Assembly (NCBI GenBank): GCA_946534145.1
Contig: CAMNCH010000014.1
Span: forward strand, 1 to 32,228
Direction of reading: 5' to 3'
DNA length: 32,228 bases
From: an uncultured Lachnospiraceae bacterium
GTDB lineage: Bacteria > Bacillota > Clostridia > Lachnospirales > Lachnospiraceae
Shown here: in pieces, positions 8,390-13,604 of the stretch
Position numbering within the stretch: the first letter of the stretch is position 1
How the letters are laid out: each line of letters opens with the position of its first letter
Translations under genes and position numbers: made by a program
Notes under the pieces: generated by a model
Database searches by the model: none
Told to the model about the DNA's origin: nothing
The model's input: the letters and a program-made list of their open reading frames with translations, nothing else

Positions 8390-9085
8390 TTATTCTCCTA
8401 TCTCTTCATACTCTATCGGATCTGTCAATCCGTTTAATTTAAAGGCGTTTATCCTGTCTCTGCAGGTGCCGCATACGCCGCAGGCTTTGTCGTGGCCTTC
8501 GTAGCAGCTCCAGGTAAGTTCAAAAGGAACTCCGATTTCCGTTCCCATAGCCACCACCTGAGCCTTGCTCTTGTCTATGAAAGGCGCCACAATCTTAAGC
8601 TCATTGCCGCTTCCGATATAGATTGCATCGGAAATAGCCTTATTAAAGGCCACACTGGTGTCGGGATAAGCATTACCCGCCGCATCATCCGCATGAGCTC
8701 CGTAATAAATCTCCGAGCAACCGTGACTGAGGGCAATCGATGCCGCAGACGAAAGAAACAATCCGTTTCTGTAGGGCACATAAGTGTTCACGGGGCTTCC
8801 GCCTGTTTTCTTAAGCTGCTCCGCATATTCTTCGTGAGGAATCTCTTCCGCGGCCCCCACAAGAAGGGTGCATTTGCTGTCTTTAAAGATTTCTCCCAGA
8901 TCGAGGGTGATTCTTTTTACTCCGTAAAAGGCTGCCACCTTTTCGGAAGCTTCCATTTCTTTTTTGTGCTTCTGTCCGTAATAGATTGACAAAGCAAGAA
9001 CCTCTTCTGCCCCGTATTTTTTAACTGCAAGGCCGAGGCATACAGAGCTGTCGAGACCGCCGCTGAATAATACCAATGCTTTCAT
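8390..9085 (-). CDS. queC: 7-cyano-7-deazaguanine synthase
   Basis: A 231-residue enzyme of the adenine-nucleotide alpha-hydrolase (N-type PPase) fold that makes preQ0 from 7-carboxy-7-deazaguanine, ATP and ammonia. It has the PP-loop SGGLDSS (residues 8-14), the motifs YVPYRNGLFLS and GAHADDAAGNAYPDT, and four zinc-binding cysteines near the C-terminus (Cys194, 202, 205 and 208). Length is normal. The ATG is preceded by TTGGAG. It is the first gene of the operon, and its leader carries a terminator and a candidate preQ1 riboswitch, so expression should fall when precursor is plentiful. No queD or queE is present in this window. Confidence 0.97.
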   Translation of the reverse strand: MKALVLFSGGLDSSVCLGLAVKKYGAEEVLALSIYYGQKHKKEMEASEKVAAFYGVKRITLDLGEIFKDSKCTLLVGAAEEIPHEEYAEQLKKTGGSPVNTYVPYRNGLFLSSAASIALSHGCSEIYYGAHADDAAGNAYPDTSVAFNKAISDAIYIGSGNELKIVAPFIDKSKAQVVAMGTEIGVPFELTWSCYEGHDKACGVCGTCRDRINAFKLNGLTDPIEYEEIGE

Positions 9086-9096
9086 ATTTACTCCAA

Positions 9097-9124
9097 CAAA
9101 AAAGCTCCGCGAAAACGCAGAGCT
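9097..9124 (-). terminator. leader terminator upstream of queC (attenuator)
   Basis: Minus strand: a 9-bp stem AGCTCTGCG / CGCGGAGCT (one G-U pair) with a TTTT loop and then TTTTTT. It ends about 12 bases before the queC start, inside the transcribed leader, as expected for a riboswitch expression platform rather than the end of an upstream gene. Confidence 0.88.
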
Positions 9125-9147
9125 AAATTAACACACAGTAATGCTAA

Positions 9148-9200
9148 AAAATAGTCCTGGTTTTGTTTATAGACAGGACGGTACAAACGAACTGTCTGTT
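9148..9200 (-). promoter_or_regulatory. candidate preQ1 riboswitch aptamer in the queC leader
   Basis: On the minus strand the leader holds a stem AGACAG / CTGTCT (9171-9176 with 9192-9197) followed at once by an A-rich single strand (ATAAACAAAACCAGG). This resembles the hairpin-plus-A-rich-tail plan of class I preQ1 aptamers, whose Thermoanaerobacter tail reads UUAACAAAACAAGG. A second stem, GTCCTG with CAGGAC (9154-9159 with 9174-9179), shares three bases with the first, so the two exclude each other. The downstream terminator and the three queuosine genes make preQ1 control very plausible. The class is not certain, because the loop sequence does not match class I closely. Confidence 0.5.
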
Positions 9201-9220
9201 ATTAAGATTACAATTTAGTT

Positions 9221-9248
9221 ATTATATTGATTTTCAGGGAAATGTCAA
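9221..9248 (-). promoter_or_regulatory. promoter of the queC operon
   Basis: Minus strand: a perfect -35 TTGACA (9243-9248), a 16-bp spacer and a perfect -10 TATAAT (9221-9226). The start lies about 130 bases before queC, which leaves room for the aptamer and terminator. Confidence 0.88.
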
Positions 9249-9294
9249 CCTTTATTCCAAGAATGGTGACAGTTTTGAGTTCACAATCAGCGGT

Positions 9295-9933
9295 CTACTC
9301 AACAGAAGCCTCAACTTCCGAAGTTATCTGTCGGTTTTTGAAATAATATTCAAATTTCTTAAGTTCGGCCTCCTTTATGGTAATTCTGCCATTCTCCGTT
9401 GAATAGCTGATTCCCATGGGAGCGCTTGACAAAATGCCTATTTCTTCGTACTCAGCCGTATGGCCGTTGGCCACACATCGTAATTTGCCGTCAACCGGTT
9501 CAAAGAAAGCATCGGGCTCATCCTTACACTCTCTGCTTAAATTGACACCCACGCATAAAGACCCGTCGGATGCTCTCACAAAAATAAGTTGAATAAGAAC
9601 TCCGTTTTTTGAAGTGTAATTATAAAATAAAGGCTCACCGGTTATCTTTTCTTCTTCTATTACCAGATTGCCGCCTAAGCCTTCAGTCTCTTCGGAAGCT
9701 TCTGAACTTCTCTTCGTAACGGGCCCGCCCGCAAGAGGAACCGCCTGCTCTTCCACAATAACCGCAGCCTCGTTTATGGCAACTTTTTTGGCCGCTTTAT
9801 CGCTTTTGCCGAATTCCATCCATGCCATGCCCAAAATGACCGTAACACCTGCCAACAGAGGCAAAACACAGAAGACGAAAATCATTTCTTTTTTCTTTAA
9901 AAATTTAGCTTTGGAGTTTTTCTTTTTATCCAT
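9295..9933 (-). CDS. membrane-anchored DUF2318-like protein with most cysteines missing
   Basis: A 212-residue protein with a Lys-rich N-terminus and one membrane helix (about residues 17-36), then a low-complexity linker. The C-terminal 110 residues follow the layout I recall for DUF2318 (PF10080, FtrD-like membrane Fe-S proteins): a strand GEPLFYNYTSKNGVLIQLI, a basic-acidic RASDGSL segment, a cysteine region, a second cysteine region (LRCVANG), an IG turn and a final ITIKEAELKK..YYF. In the usual family both cysteine sites are pairs and a GGCNP follows; here single cysteines remain (SREC, LRC) and GGCNP is replaced by SSAPMG. Metal binding is therefore doubtful. It follows the small gene at 9947-10180 by 13 bases and has only a weak ribosome site. 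Family assignment is from memory. Confidence 0.5.
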   Translation of the reverse strand: MDKKKNSKAKFLKKKEMIFVFCVLPLLAGVTVILGMAWMEFGKSDKAAKKVAINEAAVIVEEQAVPLAGGPVTKRSSEASEETEGLGGNLVIEEEKITGEPLFYNYTSKNGVLIQLIFVRASDGSLCVGVNLSRECKDEPDAFFEPVDGKLRCVANGHTAEYEEIGILSSAPMGISYSTENGRITIKEAELKKFEYYFKNRQITSEVEASVE

Positions 9934-9946
9934 AGTCTTACAAACA

Positions 9947-10180
9947 TTATCCTATATTCAAAAGAACCTGTATCCACTGTGAAGTGGTATAATTTCCGCA
10001 TTTTTCTTTGTCGCTGCTTATTTCATCCATCTTGGCCGTCTTCTTTTCGTCGGCACAGATTTCCTTTAACAGGGACTTAAGCAGTCCTTGAAGATCCTCC
10101 TCCTCAGCATTCTCAAGGTACATAATCCTAGCTTCTTCCGGCATCGAACGCAAATCATCGAGTAAAGCATTGTTCTCCAT
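9947..10180 (-). CDS. small acidic protein of unknown function
   Basis: A 77-residue protein beginning MENNALLDDLRSMPEEARIM. It is acidic, mostly helical, with no signal peptide or membrane segment, and two cysteines. The ATG at 10180 is preferred over the TTG one codon upstream because AAGGAG stands seven bases before the ATG. A possible -10 TATAAT lies on the minus strand at 10222-10227, about 40 bases upstream, without a good -35. It is followed after 13 bases by the DUF2318-like gene, so the two probably form an operon. I do not recognise the family. Confidence 0.6.
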   Translation of the reverse strand: MENNALLDDLRSMPEEARIMYLENAEEEDLQGLLKSLLKEICADEKKTAKMDEISSDKEKCGNYTTSQWIQVLLNIG

Positions 10181-10183
10181 CAA

Positions 10184-10371
10184 AAATCTCCTTCACACTT
10201 AAAGCCCCACCCTGTATACGTATTATAGCCATGCCCAAGCAACGATAAATAAATTGCCATCTGTATGGATAAGCCCCTAAGCCTCCGACCGATATTTGTC
10301 TTCCGGACACGTTCCCACTCTGTTCTTTGGCGTAACGGACACATAAGCGGCTTGAGGGACACCCGCTGTTA
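10184..10371. other. gene-free stretch, no convincing feature
   Basis: About 190 bases between the small gene and the hairpin cluster. Short minus-strand frames exist here (for example one starting near 10376 that runs into the small gene) but they lack ribosome sites and look like random frames. Apart from the possible -10 at 10222-10227 I see nothing that can be supported. Confidence 0.5.
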
Positions 10372-10579
10372 CACATATTTTGTGAAGTACCAAAATATGT
10401 GCGGAATGCTCCGCATAAAATTGCTTTTTAAAGCTAAAGCAATTTCATCATGAACCTAAAAGACAGGTTCATGATTCCTTATAAGTGCCGACGCGTCGAA
10501 AAGGTCCGGGGGACCTTTGCTCTGAGCCGACTGAAGTGAAACGTAGACCCGAACCCGAGGTTCGAATTCCAGAGCAAAA
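10372..10579. repeat. cluster of consecutive hairpins next to tRNA-Arg
   Basis: Seven inverted repeats follow each other almost without gaps: an 11-bp stem at 10372-10401; GCGGA/TCCGC at 10401-10414; a 10-bp stem AAATTGCTTT/AAAGCAATTT at 10418-10445; an 11-bp stem ATCATGAACCT/AGGTTCATGAT at 10447-10475; the palindrome CGACGCGTCG at 10489-10498; an 8-bp stem AAAGGTCC/GGACCTTT at 10500-10518; and a 9-bp outer stem TTTGCTCTG/CAGAGCAAA at 10516-10578 that encloses CGAACC/GGTTCG at 10550-10564. The sequences differ from one another, so this is not a CRISPR or tandem repeat. A structured RNA or the scar of a mobile element is possible; I cannot assign a class. Confidence 0.7.
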
Positions 10580-10582
10580 CAA

Positions 10583-10611
10583 AAAGGACTTGAGATAATC
10601 TCAAGTCCTTT
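10583..10611 (-). terminator. terminator of tRNA-Arg
   Basis: A perfect 13-bp stem AAAGGACTTGAGA / TCTCAAGTCCTTT with a TAA loop, followed on the minus strand by TTTTTGTTTTG. It begins six bases after the tRNA 3' end. Confidence 0.93.
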
Positions 10612-10616
10612 AAGTA

Positions 10617-10690
10617 CGTGCGTGAAAGGATTCGAACCCTCGACCTACTGGTCCGTAGCCAGTCGCTCTATCCAGCTGAGCTACACGCAC
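10617..10690 (-). tRNA. tRNA-Arg (anticodon ACG)
   Basis: Read on the minus strand, a 74-base cloverleaf. The 7-bp acceptor stem is GTGCGTG / CACGCAC and the D-arm starts with GCTCAGCTGGATAGAGC. The anticodon loop is CTACGGA with anticodon ACG (10654-10656), closed by ACTGG / CCAGT. The T-arm is GAGGGTTCGAATCCTTTC and the discriminator base is G. The 3' CCA is not encoded (TAC follows). The ACG anticodon is expected to be edited to ICG by TadA and to read CGU, CGC and CGA. It has its own promoter and terminator. Confidence 0.96.
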
Positions 10691-10723
10691 ATTTTCTCAT
10701 GCCGTTCTTACGGCACGAGAATG

Positions 10724-10752
10724 ATATTACCATAGCTGTATTAATAAGTCAA
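10724..10752 (-). promoter_or_regulatory. promoter of tRNA-Arg
   Basis: Minus strand: -35 TTGACT (10747-10752), a 17-bp spacer and -10 TAATAT (10724-10729) with an extended TGG in front. The predicted start falls near 10717, inside an imperfect 11-base inverted repeat (10695-10720, TCTCATGCCGT with ACGGCACGAGA, one mismatch) that forms the tRNA leader. Confidence 0.8.
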
Positions 10753-10771
10753 GCAGGATTTTTGCTTTTGT

Positions 10772-11778
10772 TCATCCTTTTTTATTCGCCGTTTTACCCT
10801 CATTAAGTAAGCTAATTCCATACACTCCGTAAGGAATAAGAATAACAAAATATGTAAACATGTATTGTGATCCGGTCTCCCAAAACAGATGAAAAAGAAA
10901 GCCTCCGATAAACGCAATTATAAAAACACAATTGGAACTGTTAAGCCTTTTCATAAACAGCATAACAATTGCACCGAATAAAATGGCAAGCTCATATATC
11001 TTCAGATAAATGTTCAGTCCCACGTGTGTTCTGTCGACCGATTTATCGGCACTATGCCATAGGATAAATGACTTTAGAAGATTCCGTTTCATTTCGGTGT
11101 TGGGATTATTGCTGTTACTTTGTTGCAACAAATTCAAGGTTTCGAAAGATGGATTTGCCCAGGAAGAAATAATCTTTCTTGAAAAAAATTTCCAGGCATT
11201 CAAAGGATGATGGAAATAATCGCACAATGATTCTTTAACAGATTCTAATGCCAAAGACTTTGCAATCTTGGTATCACAATTATTGTCCCAATACACATCT
11301 CTGTTGTAAAAATTATACCATCCTTCTGCCGGGCCTCCGCTCTGGAGACCCATAGCCACCCAGGAAATTTTAGGTGTTCCAACCTCATCTCGTCCTGTAT
11401 ATCGCTTAAGCCCGACATCGACTGCTTTCGACGAAAGAAACAGCAACAGCATTATTGAAAGAATCAGCCCGACTTTAATTAAAATTCCTTTAAATAAGTC
11501 TTCCTTCTTAAATGACAAGAAAATAACTATGATCTCTGCAATTGCAAAAATAATTGCATTGTTCTTGGCAAGCGATGCCATAGTGCAAAAAACCACAACA
11601 CCCACGGCATTAATAACCATATTTTTTCTGTTTAAGAAACGAATAAGGCAATAAATGGATGCCATAGACAGCGCCATTGACAGCAACGTGCCATAAATGT
11701 AAGTGGTAAAAAAAACACAAGGGAAGAAAAGCATCATGACAACGCCGATATTATAACGTTTGCTTTTTACCCCCCCCC
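10772..11778 (-). pseudogene. GT-C-type membrane glycosyltransferase, C-terminal part, out of frame with its start
   Basis: This frame carries about 335 residues that continue the protein starting at 12311 but is read one frame off after a run of nine G (minus strand) at 11770-11778. With eight or eleven G the two halves join into one protein of about 512 residues (GGVKSKRYNIG follows the tract). The part holds about seven further membrane helices, a loop with WVAMGLQSGGPAEGWYN and a final helix region FETGS-like (FWETGSQYMFTYFV), typical of bacterial GT-C (family 39-like) sugar transferases that use lipid-linked donors. An ATG at 11836 opens this frame but has no ribosome site. The gene is clearly more AT-rich than its neighbours. 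No terminator separates it from the tRNA-Arg promoter. Phase-off allele or base-call error are both possible. Confidence 0.75.
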
Positions 11779-12311
11779 TCAAAATTTTCGCAAATTTTGA
11801 CGGTGATAAGAATAGTAGCCAGCAAATATGCAACATTCAGCAATTGCAAAACAATATAATTGTCTGTTCCAAAAGCGTAGAAAATTGCTTTTACATATTC
11901 CAAAAAGGCATACTGGTGCGGAAACAAGTCTATGTATCCATAAGGAGCAAACTGCGAAAAATCCCCCTCAAGCATACTGGAGGCAATCCACGTCATATAA
12001 TACTGGTCATATGTAGGCCACAATTGCATTAACAATACAAAAGCCAGATTTACAATGACGTAAAAAAACAAGCAGACACAAAAGGCTTTCTTTCCTACTT
12101 TGAGTTTCGCAACCAAAAACACAACCAATGCGGTTAATATTACATAAACAACAATCTGAAGCACTCCCGAATTAAGAAAGAGCACATGATAATCATTATC
12201 AAACGTAATAGTCGTTAACAGTATTCCGACAAGAATGAAAGCAAGTGAAAGAAGCGAAATAACTTTTAAAACACACATTGATGTTTTTGTCAAAATGTCG
12301 CCTTTAAACAC
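11751..12311 (-). CDS. GT-C-type membrane glycosyltransferase, N-terminal part (truncated at G tract)
   Basis: A 186-residue product as the sequence stands. The start is GTG at 12309-12311, directly after the TAA of the Cys-repeat gene (TAAGTG); an AAAGGAG lies about ten bases upstream. It has three membrane helices (about residues 12-33, 48-70 and 73-93), then a loop WPTYDQYYMTW that places an aspartate where GT-C enzymes keep a catalytic acid after the first helices, then LFPHQYAFLEYVKAIFYAFG and another helix. The frame reads through the G9 tract as EGGGKK and stops ten bases later. Loss of one G restores the long frame. It probably adds sugars to a surface polymer or protein when on. Confidence 0.75.
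   Translation of the reverse strand: MFKGDILTKTSMCVLKVISLLSLAFILVGILLTTITFDNDYHVLFLNSGVLQIVVYVILTALVVFLVAKLKVGKKAFCVCLFFYVIVNLAFVLLMQLWPTYDQYYMTWIASSMLEGDFSQFAPYGYIDLFPHQYAFLEYVKAIFYAFGTDNYIVLQLLNVAYLLATILITVKICENFEGGGKKQTL
11770..11778 (-). repeat. homopolymer tract G9, likely contingency locus
   Basis: Nine C on the plus strand, nine G in the coding strand, about one third into the glycosyltransferase gene. Eight or eleven G give the full protein; nine or ten stop early. It is the longest G/C homopolymer I see in the window. Confidence 0.85.
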
Positions 12312-13604
12312 TTACCTTCTTTCTCCTTTCACCAATTCGCTGCCTTTGCCTCGACGGATAGTAGTTTTGGCCGCTTTCTTTCTCTTAAGCTGCTCAAGCT
12401 TGAGATTGGTGTTGTAAAAGTCCTTGGTAGAGCAGCCTGCACGACCGCCGCCGGCGCAGGCACAAGCACAGGCGCAGGCACAGGAATGTGCACAGGCACA
12501 GGAGCTGTGAGCACAGGAACTGTGGGCGCAGGAGCTTCTGGTGCGGGGCACGGGAATATGAGTTACATGTACGCGTACGTAGGTGTTGGGCGAATCGCCG
12601 TAGCGGAACAAACCTTCGCTGTCGTACTTCTTGGGATCCTGGATTTCTTTTTCCTCCACAACCTCTTCGCTTTCGATGAAGCTTCTGCCGCAGTAATCAC
12701 ATTTTTCTTTGCCTTCCGGACGGGCAGCGCCGCAGCCGGGACAGGTGGGATAGTATTTGATTAAGGTTCTGGTAACCTTTCTCTTGGTCTGTGGCTTACC
12801 GCCGAGACCCGAGCCTGAGCCGTATGAGCCGGCCTTAAATATGGTTCTGATAATGAATCCGAAAATGACTATTCCGACGATAGCAGCCAGACCTGATCCA
12901 CCGTCATCACTGCTCTTGGATTCGTAGCTGTAGTCATTGTTATAACTGTCATCGTAATTGCTGTTATCCGCATATTTGTCGGTGTTAAAAGAATATGCAT
13001 CGCTGGGATAAGTTACGCTGATTTCTGCAAGCTTCTGACCTGCGGAAAGGGAGTCGGTCCATGTAAGATAGTCGCCCTCGAGGACGGCGCCATGGCTGTT
13101 GCCGATGGATTTGTCGGAGTTCCACTTAACCACGATATTGTCAACCGCTATACCGTCAAACCAGCCGGGTATGAAGTAGTAAACCGTCTCGCCTTCCGTA
13201 AGGATGTTCATCTCGTACATGTAGTCCTGCACAAGGTCAAAGTCAAAAGAAACCACTTCATCCTTGTAATATTTCTTGTCGAAATAAATCTTGGCCACAT
13301 ACTGACCGCCGCTTGAAGTAGCTTTAATGCTCTTGACCGTAGCGGAGTCCGAGGTACAGGAAATGTAGTGGGAGTTGGGAATACCCACCTGAACCCACTC
13401 AAGGGGACCTTCGGATGAGGAATCAAGCACCTTCCAGTCGATGTGATAATGCATGTTAAGGGTTGCGTCTTCATTGACGTCAACGGTTATTTCGTAGTTT
13501 AAAATCTCATCAAGGGGCTTGGCCGCAAATGCCTTGGTGCCGGGGATGAGTGTCACCGCCAAAAGAACAAGGACGGAAAATAAAGCTGCTAATCTTCTTT
13601 TCAT
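12312..13604 (-). CDS. signal-peptide membrane protein with zinc ribbon and Cys-Ala repeat tail (putative radical SAM substrate)
   Basis: A 430-residue protein. The start is ATG at 13604, seven bases after a strong AAGGAGGG and overlapping the radical SAM stop by four bases. Residues 1-28 are a signal peptide (ends AFAA). Residues 30-200 form a beta-rich extracytoplasmic domain, faintly DUF2207-like. Residues 201-236 are a Tyr/Asp/Ser-rich linker. Residues 238-256 form a membrane helix. A Gly/Lys-rich stretch follows, then a zinc ribbon (CPGCG at 288-292, CDYCG at 302-306). Residues 357-391 hold SSCAH repeats, a run of Cys-Ala units and GGGRAGC, ten cysteines in 33 residues. The C-terminus is basic. 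Topology puts the ribbon and cysteines in the cytosol, within reach of the neighbouring radical SAM enzyme. Modification of the cysteines is inferred from context, not shown. Confidence 0.85.
   Translation of the reverse strand: MKRRLAALFSVLVLLAVTLIPGTKAFAAKPLDEILNYEITVDVNEDATLNMHYHIDWKVLDSSSEGPLEWVQVGIPNSHYISCTSDSATVKSIKATSSGGQYVAKIYFDKKYYKDEVVSFDFDLVQDYMYEMNILTEGETVYYFIPGWFDGIAVDNIVVKWNSDKSIGNSHGAVLEGDYLTWTDSLSAGQKLAEISVTYPSDAYSFNTDKYADNSNYDDSYNNDYSYESKSSDDGGSGLAAIVGIVIFGFIIRTIFKAGSYGSGSGLGGKPQTKRKVTRTLIKYYPTCPGCGAARPEGKEKCDYCGRSFIESEEVVEEKEIQDPKKYDSEGLFRYGDSPNTYVRVHVTHIPVPRTRSSCAHSSCAHSSCACAHSCACACACACAGGGRAGCSTKDFYNTNLKLEQLKRKKAAKTTIRRGKGSELVKGERR
12432..12530 (-). repeat. Cys-Ala repeat coding region
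   Basis: Codons for Cys359 to Cys391. The protein pattern is three SSCAH-type units, CACAHS and then five consecutive Cys-Ala pairs. The DNA is built from near-identical hexamers of the GCACAG/GCGCAG type on the plus strand, so unit number could change by slippage in steps that keep the reading frame. Confidence 0.85.

Noticed and set aside
10155..10376. Minus-strand frame of 73 codons upstream of and overlapping the small gene
   Set aside because: No ribosome site, odd composition rich in Arg, Cys and Gly, and it overlaps the better supported small gene.
10372..10579. Possible CRISPR array or tandem repeat
   Set aside because: The inverted repeats differ in sequence and spacing; there is no repeated unit.
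10618..10806. Open frame of 62 codons on the plus strand beginning MRERIRTLDLL
   Set aside because: It is the reverse side of tRNA-Arg, a well-known false gene call; there is no ribosome site.
12486..12764. Plus-strand frames with Gly/Ala/Thr repeats opposite the Cys-Ala tail
   Set aside because: They mirror the repeated codons of the minus-strand gene and have no ribosome site or start context.
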